Assembly (NCBI GenBank): GCA_014529385.2
Contig: CM043950.1
Span: 151,098,945-151,158,944 of the forward strand
DNA from: Adiantum capillus-veneris
Lineage: Eukaryota; Streptophyta; Polypodiopsida; Polypodiales; Pteridaceae
DNA: 60,000 nucleotides
Direction of reading: 5' to 3'
Both the position numbers and the translations under genes were made by a program. Shown piece after piece: positions 21,291 to 31,849 of the stretch. Below the pieces are notes generated by a model. That model saw only the letters and a program-made list of their open reading frames with translations. It was not told the DNA's origin and did not search any database. Positions within the stretch are counted from its first letter, which is position 1. Every line of letters starts with the position of its first letter.

Positions 21291-22400
21291 GAGGTCCAAA
21301 TTCAGAAAAGATTGGGAATTGACCTTTACAGGGTGCAAACGACTAGCTAAGCAAGTTCCATGTCAAAATGCTGTCAAACATGGATCATAATCCATGTAAA
21401 CTTTGACCATTTGGGGTTATATTCGAGTATCAGGTGGCTAATACCATTTGAGAGAACTTTCCCAAAAGGCACAATAGCAAAATATTACAAAAGGCTGGTC
21501 AAATCACCAAAACATGAGAAGGTAGTCAAAAACTGCAAATGAGACACAAAATTTTTCTTTTGATTGGCAAAGAGTTGCTCGAATCCAAAAAATGTTTGGG
21601 AGAAAATAAATGACACTGCAAGTAACAAACATGTCAAATTTGGGGTCCACATTTGATGGAACATGGGATTGTGATCCATGTACCTGTTCTAATTTAAGTT
21701 CAAGAAGTGGGTGAAAAAGGGACAAAAGAACTTCGAGACCAAAAATCTCCAAGCAAAACTAGGTTTGACTTTTGGGTGACATAAATCAATCCAAATCACA
21801 AAAAATCATATAGATGAGAGCAGTAGACCGTAGACCAAGCGTAAGCTTTGTACCAAGGTTCATCAACATCTAGCACTAAGATACATGGATTGCTACCCAA
21901 GTTCTTTTGTCAAATATTGAGCTCAAACTTTTATCAAAGCTAGAGAAAGTCACAAGAATCATAGTGGTCTTTTTAAAATTTTGACTTGATTTGTGGATTT
22001 CACAAGCAAACTAAAAGTTTTTCAAAAAGTGCGATAAAATTTTGTCAACTTTAGATTTGGAATGATAGAGTAGCTACAAACTTATAGCCACAAAATAGTT
22101 TTTTAATAGATTGCAAGAGCTAGAGTGTGCAACTCAAAGTGCTATCAAGCGGAAGATTTGGATGTATCAAACAAGGTAAGTAGTCAAGGTTTTTCAATAG
22201 TGTTCTCGTGATAATTAGGTAGACTCTCTCAGAGTAGAAACCTTGCTCTAGAAGACCAGGTTAGTCACATTTCGACCAAAGATAGTGTTAATCAAGGACC
22301 TTTGTGAACCTAGAGCTCACTCTAAAGGAAAATATTTTTGATACTTCTTTAGAGTGATCTTACACCTACATGGTTGAAGGGTTCAAGAGTGTGAGTTTCA
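21291..22400. other. no recognisable gene
   Basis: Stops are dense on both strands. The sequence merges without a boundary into the gag remnant that follows and is probably its LTR or leader, but no second copy is in the window. Confidence 0.35.
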
Positions 22401-22414
22401 AGGAGTAAATAACC

Positions 22415-23880
22415 ATGGGAGTAGGACCATCCCAACCTACACCAACGATGAAACTACCACCCTTGAAATATCAATTGGGAAATGAACAAGGTGCAAAATT
22501 TTACAAATATGGTATGGATTGCTACTGTGTGAAATTAGAAAAAAGACCTAATGAGATCAAGGACATAGTTCTTGTGGACTATAGTGGTGATCAATACTTT
22601 GATGATGAGGGTATCATGTACTTAGTTGTGTAGAATCCCTATATTTGTGGACAAATGGGAATTAATGATAAGGTTGATCCCAAAGATAAGCCTCCAAATT
22701 CAGACATTCCTAAAGCAAAGCTTCAATTGATGAATATGGCAGCTCAAGTCAACATGGATAATACACATGTGGGATTGTACAAGTATGACAATGGAGAGAA
22801 AATTCTCCATTACAAGTGTGACGAGACCAACATTAGGGAGTTACCGGGAGCAAAGTTTCTTGTATGTTTTTACATATGAAGAAGGTAGAAGTACCCAAGT
22901 GATCATTCTTGATAAGTATGGATGAAGGTACTCTTCAATAGATCGCAAGGAGCTCAAAAAATATATTTTCTTTGGAGGACCCCTTCATTAGGGCTATGTC
23001 ACTCAGGGTACTTATAGACCATTTGTCTTTGAGACAAGACCAGCTATCACAAGAGAAAATCTTGTGAGAACTAGAGTGGAAGATTTTTTTGTACCTAGAT
23101 AGATAGGATCCTTGAATTTCAGGGTTTGAATGTCCACACATAAAGGTAGTGATGCTCCAGACACTATCCATAATACAAGGGTTCTAGACACTTAGACCAA
23201 AGCTAGGGATGTAAGGCCTGATGAGAGAAACACGGAAAGAACTCGCATCAAAGTTCCTAATGGTAGATATGAGGCAAGAGACATTATTCTAGGAAAGCCT
23301 ATAGTAATAAGAATGGTAGCTAGATCATGGAGGATGCGATCTTCTCAAGTGGCAAGATTTTTTTCCAAAGGTACAATGGGTCAAGGGATCCATACACACA
23401 TGTTTCACTTTTTAATCAAGTCTTAAGAGCGGAACAAATTACATATTTCCACACTTAGTACAAGGGATTTGGATTAACTTGGAAGGAACATACTTGACTT
23501 GGCTCAGCCCATTAAACAATAGAGATTTCCCAAATATCAAGAAGCTCTTATGAGAGTTTGCATAGGAATTCTATAAAAGAGGAATCAAACACAATAGAAG
23601 TTCCCCAACCTACGCCTTTAAGCCAAAGGATAATGAAAAAGTGAAGGAAGATTTGCTTCGCTTCAAAAAATATATTGAGATCTATCTAGTGCAAGAGTTG
23701 TTGCAAGATGAATGATTATCAGTTCTCTTCATAAAGGGCTTGAGGAACAAAACTCTCAATACAGATTTGCACTTGAATATGTGCATCACATTTGAGTAGG
23801 TCACTAGAGAAGTGTTGTATGTAATTGACAATTGCAAAACATACAAAGAGGTATCAAAAGACATGGATGGGTGAAAGCAT
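22415..23880 (+). pseudogene. Ty3-type gag remnant
   Basis: The start MGVGPSQPTPTMKLPPLKYQ opens a frame to a stop at 22633; a further open piece runs to 22879. From about 23345, in changing frames, there is a block of the retrotransposon gag type: NGSRDPYTHVSLFNQVLRAE, GIWINLEGTYLTWLSPLNNR, EFYKRGIKHNRSSPTYAF, then KVKEDLLRFKKYIEIYLVQE. The order DP-x-x-H-V, a Gly-x-Ala/Thr-x-x-W-like stretch and F-x-x-L is that of Ty3 gag proteins. Many stops and shifts are present and no zinc knuckle or pol follows. The function of the N-terminal part is not recognised. Confidence 0.5.
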
Positions 23881-24058
23881 GTTAACGTGTCGCGCTTTTT
23901 GTGCTACTTAACATATGCCAACAAGCACATCTTGTAAGCATAACACATGGATAGGACAATCATGTTTTTTCAAGTGCGTGGGCCACCATCATGCACTATA
24001 CAAAGTGTATACTTGGACTTCAAAAAAATGAATCGTAATATTTTCAAAATCTCTTACA

Positions 24059-24396
24059 GTTAGCTTAGTCATTACGTTGAGGTAGCGATGTAGTCATGAA
24101 GCATGGAGGGAAGCACGGCGCAGGGGCCACAGGTCAGAGAGAGGGAGGAAAACGATTGCAAGAAGATACAAGCAGGTCTGCAGTTAGAGGCCAGCAGTTA
24201 GCCCAAGCGGAGGATAGCTCACCACTGGAGCCAGCCACCTCCTACAGCAATCTTGACAGTACTCCACCGAGAAGGAAGTCGAGGGCCAAAGGTTCTGTTG
24301 CTTCTCCTCCGCCCTGCAAAACATTAAAAGCTTCTAATTCCCAAGGATACCCAATGTCAAAGTACATGCATGTAGGGAAGGGGAAGCAGGACTCAG
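24059..24396 (+). pseudogene. exon-like coding segment, unrecognised
   Basis: A GC-richer open frame (from ATG 24096) begins after an acceptor-like TTACAG at 24053-24058 and ends at ACTCAG/GTAATC, a good donor. It encodes a basic, Ser/Pro-rich segment (STPPRRKSRAKGS) with no domain I know. The terminal 33 bases (24368-24400) recur exactly at 28485-28517, beyond the LINE. It may be an exon of a gene into whose intron-edge CT tract the LINE inserted, with the decayed coding at 28.9-30.2 kb as downstream exons. That link is inference. Confidence 0.35.
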
Positions 24397-24397
24397 G

Positions 24398-24400
<3 letters not shown>

Positions 24401-24438
<38 letters not shown>
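24401..24438. repeat. (TC)n tract at the 5' end of LINE copy 1
   Basis: 19 TC units directly joined to the first LINE base at 24439. Confidence 0.95.
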
Positions 24439-24440
<2 letters not shown>

Positions 24441-24618
24441 AACTTCTTCATCCGAACTCCGATTTGGGTGATCTATAGCCTCAATCGAAGAGCACGAAGT
24501 CCTCTACGCATTGATGTAAAGACAGAAATTTTCAGAGTTATGGAAGGCATTTCTGTAGCAGCATTTTCGAAGTGAACAGGTTCAACAAAATTGATTCTCA
24601 TCTCCTATTTTACATACA

Positions 24619-25538
24619 ATGTCTTCCGGCACTCGCAAGGGTTCTTCTTCTTCAACAAGGTCCACAACCATTGTGAAAAATGATCCAAAATCTCCTAAGT
24701 GTGGAGATAGCAACACAACCACCCCACCAACGACATCGGAAACCATGATCATGGTGTACTTGGTATCATTGCAAGAGACCGTAAACAAACAAGGCGAAGA
24801 CTAAGGGTACTTGTGGTTGAGAATGAGAATCTCAAGAGGACACTTGAGATGCAAACAACACGTTTGATGCAACTTGAAGAGGAGGTCAAGGAATGTAAAC
24901 GCTCTCTTGTGGACTTGAATGCTTTGAAGGAGCGGATGAGCAAAGTAGAGCATGACCATGTATTGAAAGAGGAGAAATTTGACACTATGAGCCGGGATGT
25001 ATGCGACATGAAAAATGTATGCACAAACAAGTCTTGGGCTGATATATGTGGTAGCAATGTGGTTTCTAATTCCTCACTCATGCAAGCTATGGTTCAAACA
25101 AAGAATTTTGAGAATGTGGATGTGGAGGAGTTGAAGGAACGGGAGCGACGTTCCAAGAACATTGTTATTCGTGGAAATCCCGAAGAGAAGTTAGAGACAC
25201 CTCCTTCTCTTGCCATTGTTATTGAAGATTTCTTCAAAACCCACTTTGGCATGTCCGGAGTTATGGTCTATGGAGCACATAGAGTGGGGAAGCAAGGATC
25301 TCCTCGCTCGGGAGAACGTCCAATTGTATGCACCATTCTGGATGAGACCAAGCGAAAGATTATCCTTGATAATAGTTGGATCTATTTGAGGGATACAAAA
25401 TGTTTTGTATGTGAAGATCGCACTATTAAGCAACAAAATATGCGTCGCAAGGCATATGAGGAAAAGAATAATAAAAACAAGGAGATCTCTCATGAAGAAA
25501 ATGTGCCCAAGGAGGAGGCAAGTCTCTCAAGCAAATAG
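24619..25538 (+). pseudogene. LINE copy 1 ORF1 (coiled coil and RNA-binding fold)
   Basis: The natural start MSSGTRKGSSSS leads to a Ser/Thr-rich head and LVSLQETVNKQGED, after which a 31 bp deletion (present in copy 2) breaks the frame. From 24813 the frame is open again: a heptad-rich coiled coil (LEMQTTRLMQLEEEVKECKR), then ERRSKNIVIRGNPEEK, YGAHRVGK, RPIVCTILDETKRKIIL and FVCEDRTIKQQNMRRKAYEE. This order is that of L1/Tx1-type ORF1 proteins of animals, which bind RNA as trimers and act as chaperones. Flowering-plant L1 ORF1 proteins usually have a different domain set with a zinc knuckle, so this type is notable. ORF1 ends in TAG at 25536-25538. Confidence 0.8.
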
Positions 25539-28300
25539 GGATGCGTGACCTATGAGACCGAGTTACAATTGAAAATATGCTTTTGGAATTGTAATGGATA
25601 CCCATGGAATGCGGGGGTTAGCATTGATGAACTAACAAGCAAAGCCGATGTTGTACTTCTTGTTGAAACTTGGAAGCATAATACACAAGGATTAACGACT
25701 TGGAGGATTACAATGTACATTCATTGATGTGGTCAAAGAATCTCAAGCAACGAAGAGGACAAGGAGGGTTAGCATGTATGGTTAAGAAAGGACTGGAAGA
25801 TTTTGTATCAATTGTGAAAGATGACAAGTACAAACGTTATGTATGGCTGAAAATTATGACACCAAAGAGAGCACCCATTTTTGTAGCCGGTTGCTACATT
25901 CCTCATCATGATTCTCCCTTTTATGCTTGCATGGATAGAGATCAACCATTTTCTGATTTGGAAGAGGACATTGCTTATTTCAAAGGTGAAGGTGATGTTA
26001 TTGTATTTGGGGATATGAATGCTCGCACAAAAACATTGCAACATGATACTCAACAATTTGATATGCCATACATTTCAAGGGAGTTGGAGGAAGTTCACTT
26101 GTATGATCGTACTTCAATGGATGAGAAAGAGCCGGATCACTATGGAAAGTTACTTTTACACATGTGTAATAGCACTGGTATGCTCATTGCCAATGGTGTA
26201 TCTTTGTGGAGTGGAACCAATGGATTTACATGTAGAAGACATAATGGGGATAGTGTGATTGACTATATGCTACTCTCTGAAGCCATCCTGTATCGCATAA
26301 AGAGTTTTATGTTTGGTCAATGGACCCCGGAATCCGACCATCGCACCTTATGTATTGACCTTTCATGTGGAGAAGAAACTAAGCATGATAATCTCAGCCA
26401 GAGGAAAGAGAAGTTATCACTATGTATGGATTTCAAACGGGCACCAATGTACATTGAAATGGTTGAGCAAAAATTATGGATGACAAAGATTCAATGTGAT
26501 GCACCATTGGAAACTACATGGGAAGCTTTCAAGAAAGCTATTTGTTCTTCTGCGGAAGAATGCTTTGCCATAAAGCATCTCCATGGTATCAACAAAGATA
26601 GATCACGCAAAAGGTGGTTTGATAAAGAATGTCAAGATGCTCGAAAGTCCTTGATAAAGCTTGATGTAACTATGGACAAAGACAACTATCAAAGTCATTT
26701 GCATACATACAAGGCATTGATTCAAAAGAAGAGAAGAAGATGGGAAGTAAAGCAACAAGAATTTCAAGTCCAAGAAAAGGCACATGCATGTGGAAGATTT
26801 TGGAGAAACTTGAGAGGCAAGCGGGTTGAGAATTTTGGTAACTTGAGTCTAGTGGATATGTACACACATTGTAGGCAATTATATGAGCAAGAAAATACTG
26901 AAAAAATGCCATTTTATGGTTCACTCCCATGTATGCCGTCTTTTTTTACTATTGAGGATGTATGCGGTGGGCTTGAAAAGTTGGCCACTCTCAAAGCGGG
27001 AGATCTTCAAGGTATCAAGCCGGAGATGATCAAATGGACGGGAGATTTTACCCATGAGTGGATGTGTGATATGTTCAACCTTGCACTTCAACATTGTATG
27101 CCTTATGATTGGAGTACTAATTGGGTTAAGCCTTTGCATAAAGGAGGGGATGTAAAGAATGTAAGCAACTACCGGACTATAATGATTGGGTCTCTTATGG
27201 CAAAGTTGTTTGGGTGCATAGTGGAGTTGAAATTGAGTGATTGGGCTGAAGAGAATGACAAGCGTGAAAAGGGACAAGCGGGTTTTTGTCGATGCCATAG
27301 CACCATTGATCATCTTGTCACTCTTCGTGTTCTCATGGAGGAAAGTCGGTTGAAAGGCAAGCGATTGTATTGTTGTTTTGTGGACTTTAAGAAAGCCTTT
27401 GATATGATTCCACGTAACAATTTGTGGAGAAGTATGGAAGAACTCCAAGTGCCAAGTGAGTTTATGCTTACGGTTTCTCGAATCTACAAGAAGGTGATTT
27501 GTCAATTGCGCATGGGAAGAGAAATTTCAGAAATTTTTGTAAGCACTATTGGGGTTAAACAAGGATGTCCATTGTCACTAACTCTCTTTGGTCTATGCAT
27601 CGATCAATTGGAACAAATGGTACTTGACTTTATGCAAGAAGAAGGCATTGAAGAGGTCACTATTTGCAATGCGGTAATCATGCTTTTGTTGTATGCGGAT
27701 GATGTAGTGATTCTAGCACACACTTTAGAAGATGCACAAAAGCTTATGGTTGTCCTTGAGAACTTTTGCTTGCATAGTGGGCTGATTGTAAATGAATCCA
27801 AAACAAAGGTTATGCTTGTGAAAACCAACCATAAGGAGAAGCCATGCATTGTGTACAACAACGAGACACTTGAAGTTGTTGAGAGCTTTAAGTATCTTGG
27901 CCTTGAGGTTCCATCCAATCACAAGTGGCATGAATGTGCTATGCGTCGTTTGGAAGCGGGAAAGAGAGCATATTATGCATTTGAGAACATGTGTAATGCG
28001 GGAAACATCCAGTGTTGGGTTCTCAAGAAGTATCTTTTTGATGCATTGGTGACACCGGTTCTTCTTTATGGAGTTGAAGTGTGGGGCGGGATCATCTCAA
28101 AGTCTACTTGGAAAGAGTTTGAGAATGTCCAAAAGCATTTTCTTACAAACTTTCTCCAAGTTAAGAGACAAACACCATATATGCTCCTACTTCTTGAGTC
28201 GGAATCTCTTCCAATTGAGGTTATGGGCATGGAAAGGGTTGTGGAGTACATGATAAAGATGCGTCACTCATCAGCCATACACATACTACATCACATGTAA
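25539..28300 (+). pseudogene. LINE copy 1 ORF2 (endonuclease and reverse transcriptase), truncated
   Basis: The frame continues directly from the ORF1 stop. The endonuclease begins KICFWNCNGYPWN near 25575, before any in-frame ATG. A one-base deletion near 25690 shifts the frame; from 25700 it is open to 28300. Motifs: GDMNART, WSGTNGFTCRRH with IDYMLL, ESDHRT (catalytic His); then reverse transcriptase NYRTIMIGSLMAKLF, FVDFKKAFD, GVKQGCPLSLTLF and the catalytic YADD at 27692-27703. After MIKMR a 622 bp deletion relative to copy 2 joins two GTCA sites and the protein ends in 10 unrelated residues, losing the terminal zinc domain. It cannot encode an active enzyme. Confidence 0.85.
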
Positions 28301-28346
28301 CTTTGGTCCCATAGGTCATATTTGACCTCCGAGGATGATAATAAAA

Positions 28347-28350
<4 letters not shown>

Positions 28351-28431
<81 letters not shown>
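28351..28431. repeat. (TC)n tract at the 3' end of LINE copy 1
   Basis: About 81 bp of TC joined directly to the last LINE bases. It may be the target microsatellite or the templated tail of the element. Confidence 0.95.
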
Positions 28432-28434
<3 letters not shown>

Positions 28435-28514
28435 TCCCTCTCTTCAATGAGGGGGCCACATTTGGAAGTTGTAAAACAAACGAAGCATGTAGGGAAGGGG
28501 AAGCAGGACTCAGG

Positions 28515-28556
<42 letters not shown>

Positions 28557-28608
28557 AATGAGGGGGCCACATTTGGAAGTTGTATAACAAACAAAGCATG
28601 ACACATTT
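28432..28608. repeat. tandem duplicated flank with a second TC tract
   Basis: CTTCAATGAGGGGGCCACAT and the next 30 bases occur at about 28442 and again at 28553, separated by the 33 bp segment 28485-28517 (identical to 24368-24400) and a TC tract (28518-28554). The pre-insertion locus therefore already had repeated [33 bp - TC - 50 bp] units, and the LINE sits in the TC tract of the first. Confidence 0.8.
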
Positions 28609-28932
28609 CTCCAGCATGCCCCGTACTAATCTGTTAGTGAATCCTCTCACCCATGAGAAAATTGTCTTGCTAAGAATATGCTGCAATCAACACAAACGAC
28701 TATGCATTCAGCTTATAAGCTTGTTTTTGCAGTAGCCCCTAGCTGCAATCTAGTTGTGGATTATCTCACACTAATCAGGTGCTTGTGCGTTGCCTTAGGC
28801 ATTCAAGGTGCATGCTTAGATGATTGCATCTAAGGAGAGCCAGCACAATTTCCTGTGTAGAAATTACTTGATAGCCCTATTGTAGTGGGGTTCTGTAAGG
28901 TTTTAATCTTATAATAAATGTGTGGTGCGCAG
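28609..28932. other. no recognisable gene
   Basis: Stops on both strands. It ends at GTGGTGCGCAG, a possible splice acceptor before the coding-like block that follows, so it could be an intron remnant. Confidence 0.35.
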
Positions 28933-29745
28933 GCCGATGGAAATCTCCCAAGATGAATATCCCACTAGCTGCATGAAAAGTTTTGTGTAACATCAGAAGA
29001 GTTTAATGTTGTCCATGGATGGTGTCCACCCCAAATTGGTGACGAGGGAGCAGATTACAGATTTGGAGTGGTTCAATGTATTCAGAGAGGTGAAGGATTG
29101 CAACAAATATCACTTCAAATCCAATAGCATTCGTAGCGACATGTACGACCAAATACTTCAGCTTCACTACAAGGTGTGCCAAATACTTCAGTCTAGTGGC
29201 AATTGCAAGTGGCTCAATCATGCAGTTTAATTGGGCTGAGTTTGCCGTCCAACATTTGTAGGACCTTTTAAAAAAAGGATACTATGATTCCCATGTTGAA
29301 AAGTGGAGGGTGCGTAATACCCACCCCTCAAGTCAAAAAACAGAGGAAGTCTCTGTAGAAACAAAGGACGATTGCACTAGCCAAGTAGCTCCGAATGTTG
29401 TTTCTGCTGCGAGGGCAACACCCCTCTCTATTAACAAATCTCACAAAGTGATAGCAAGCCTGTCATATTTCGGGCTCTCTAATTTGCAGCACATCATGAG
29501 TGCAAGTGACCATCTCATAAATTGACTGCAGGATGCTAAACAGCAGCTCAAGAATGCAGGTTAGGATCTTGAATCTACTAGGGTTCTGAAAGAAAGCCAT
29601 GATATCATTAGCCCTGTAGCACTTCTTATGAGACAGAAGCTTCGTGATGCTGAGAATAAATTGCGGTGTTTAGGCCTCATTGACATTGTGGATGCAAGGA
29701 GAGAAATAGAGCTCAAGGTAAAGATTGAGACACTATAAGAGACAC
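28933..29745 (+). pseudogene. decayed coding region, unrecognised
   Basis: Long stretches read as protein with scattered single stops and one frame change near 29226: EISQDEYPTSCMKSF, then DLEWFNVFREVKDCNKYHFK, then KGYYDSHVEKWRVRN, and after a Ser/Thr-rich linker a helical part (LQDAKQQLKNAG, LLMRQKLRDAENKLRC, DARREIELKVKIETL) that looks like a coiled coil. I do not recognise the family. The helical part followed by a RING-like end at 29.9 kb would fit a ubiquitin ligase-like protein, but that is inference. It is more likely a gene captured by a transposon or a dead host gene than an expressed gene. Confidence 0.4.
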
Positions 29746-29916
29746 TGGATGGTTTGGGGTTTCCTCACAGTGGAGGACACCCCCACTATTGTTGATATTG
29801 ACATAACCTGTCTTCGTATAAGTACCGATGGTTTTTGTGATTGAACCTTATGTCTTGAGTATGTGCACAACTATCCTATGTACTTACTATGCCTCTGTTT
29901 TGATTGGTTTGTAGAT

Positions 29917-30228
29917 TAATTGGAGGTACAGGAAGAAAAAGTGCACGCCTGCGATAGTCAATTGCAGCTGCTCATGCAAATAAGTAGGATGATACAAGTC
30001 TCCTTCATCCCCACTACCCTATGCAAGATAGCTATGGACGCTTTTACAGAGTGTATAGGAGGGGTATGCGATGGGACAACAAGCAACATGTGTACTGGAT
30101 GTGGTCTACCACTAGAAGGACCCAAAATCAGTGCAATGGTCAAAATGCCATGTGAACATATCTATCACCTAATCTGCTTTATTTCTGCATGCTCCCTAGG
30201 GACCGAATGTAGAGCTTTCACCTGCTAG
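29917..30228 (+). pseudogene. RING-like zinc domain, terminal exon
   Basis: An acceptor-like TTTGTAG at about 29908-29914 is followed by an open frame to TAG at 30226. The end reads CTGCGLPLEGPKISAMVKMP then CEHIYHLICF and two further Cys at AC and TEC. The spacing C-x2-C, about 14, C-x-H-x2-H-x2-C, then two Cys resembles a RING-H2 finger, although the usual CPxC pair is replaced by C-x5-C. The frame has no stops over about 100 codons, so this exon is better kept than the region before it. Confidence 0.4.
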
Positions 30229-30344
30229 TAGAGGATACCAGCTGAATGGTGTGGCAAGGTCACAGGGCAAGGAGCTTCAATCACACAGAGTTCTGGTAAG
30301 ATAATGTTAAGGAACAGTTATCCAACATTGATTCCTACACTAGC

Positions 30345-31645
30345 CCTGTGTATGCTAGTTAGCATAGAAGGTATGGTGTCTAGAATATTGTGTATGGTAG
30401 TTGGCGAACCTAGTTATGCTAGTTAGCATACTATGAGATACAACTAGCATACATTGTCATGGTGGTAAGCATACTGTGTATGCTAGTTAGCACAGCTAGT
30501 CATCCTAGCTAGCATATTGTGAATACTAGTTGGCATTTTTTGTATGCTAGTTAGCATGTTGTGTATGCTAATAGCTAACAAACTATGGATGCTAGTAGCT
30601 AACAAACTATTCATGCTAGCATAAAGAGTTTCCCAATTAGAGACAAAGTATGCTAATCAACATATTAAATATGCTTATTGGTGCACAATTTGCTAACTAG
30701 CGAACAAGGTATGCTAATAGCATAAGAAGTATGCTAATTAGCATATTAAACATGCTAATTAGTATACCCTGTATGTTAGTTAGCACACACAATGTGTTAA
30801 TTAACATATAGGGTATGCTAATTAGCATATTTAATATGCTAACTAGCATAATTTTTATGCTAATTAGAACACTCTGTGTGATGGCTAGCATGCAAGTATG
30901 CTAATTAGAAAAAAGGTATCCTAATTAGCATGCATAAGCATACCCTTTTTTATAGTTATCATACTTGCATGCTAGCCATCATACACAATGCTCTAACTAA
31001 TTAACATCTATGCTAGGTAGAACATTTTGTATGATGGCTAGCATGCAAGTATGATAAATAGAAAACAAGATATGATAATTAGCATACGCAGTATGCTAGC
31101 AAGCATTCAAAGTTTAGTTAGCATACCTTCTCTGCTAGCTAGGATAATGTGTATGCTCGTTAGAATACCTCTATGCTAGTTAGCATACATTCTGAGCTAG
31201 CTAGCATAATGTGTATGCTAGTTAGCATACCTCTTTGCTAGTTATCGTAATGTGTATTTTAGCTAGCATGCACAGTATGCTAACCAACAAAGATGGTATG
31301 ATAATTAGCAGAGATGTTATGTTAATTAGCATAACTTATCTTCACGTTAGCATACCATCTATGCTAGCATACATGGTATGCTAATTAGCATACAACTATG
31401 TATGCTAATTAGCATACCATGTATACTAATTAACATAGCATGTATGCTAACTAGCACAATAAGCATACCATTAGCATACAGACAATTTTTCCTATTAACA
31501 TTTTATGTATTCTAATTATCAAACATTCTCTACTAGCTAGCAAACACACTATATTCACACTTCCTTGTTAAAATAGTTTGTATGCTAGTTAGCATATTGA
31601 TCATGGTGGTTAGTACACTTTGTATAGTAGTTAGCATAGTTAGCA
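30345..31645. repeat. 1.3 kb array of palindromic TATGCTAATTAGCATA units
   Basis: Dozens of variants of TATGCTAGTTAGCATA and TATGCTAATTAGCATA, the second a perfect 16 bp palindrome, repeat with irregular spacing. Longer inverted stretches are present (for example around 30880-30990). There is no open frame of interest. It could fold into many small cruciforms or hairpins. Confidence 0.85.
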
Positions 31646-31740
31646 TAGACAATATAAATGTCTACAAGATATAGATGCATAAGTAGCATAGACAATATGA
31701 ATGTCTAGAGGATATAGATGCCTACCATACATGGAATGCT
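31646..31740. repeat. two copies of a ~46 bp unit
   Basis: TAGACAATATAAATGTCTA and TAGACAATATGAATGTCTA open the two copies, each followed by GATATAGATGC. They adjoin the palindromic array and themselves contain the inverted repeat TAGACA...TGTCTA. Confidence 0.6.
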
Positions 31741-31849
31741 ACTTGTCACAATATTCATACAAGCAATCATAATGGTATCGATGAAAATTAATGGGTGAAT
31801 GGAATACACGGGTATCAATGATGTAGGATGCGAACCTGACAAGACACGT

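Larger units (their letters stand above)
24439..28350 (+). mobile_element. LINE copy 1 (plus strand), 3912 bp
   Basis: Aligns base for base, with few differences, to the reverse complement of 32451-37055. It lacks about 47 bp of the 5' end, has a 31 bp deletion in ORF1, a one-base deletion early in ORF2, and a 622 bp deletion that removes the ORF2 C-terminus. It ends in ATAATAAAATCTA joined to a TC tract, with no poly(A). A TC tract also precedes the 5' end. Confidence 0.93.

Noticed and set aside
24368-24400. 33 bp direct repeat around LINE copy 1 as a simple target-site duplication
   Set aside because: Another 50 bp repeat (28442 and 28553) lies between the LINE and the right copy, so a pre-existing tandem repeat explains it better. 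Kept as a finding, not as a duplication call.
26921-27505. Minus-strand 194-codon frame, with a twin at 33915-34499
   Set aside because: Both are antisense to the reverse-transcriptase domain of the LINE copies and are shared only because the LINEs are.
30345-31645. Palindromic array considered as a CRISPR array
   Set aside because: Spacing is irregular, there are no unique spacers of constant length and no cas genes, and the surroundings are plant retroelements.
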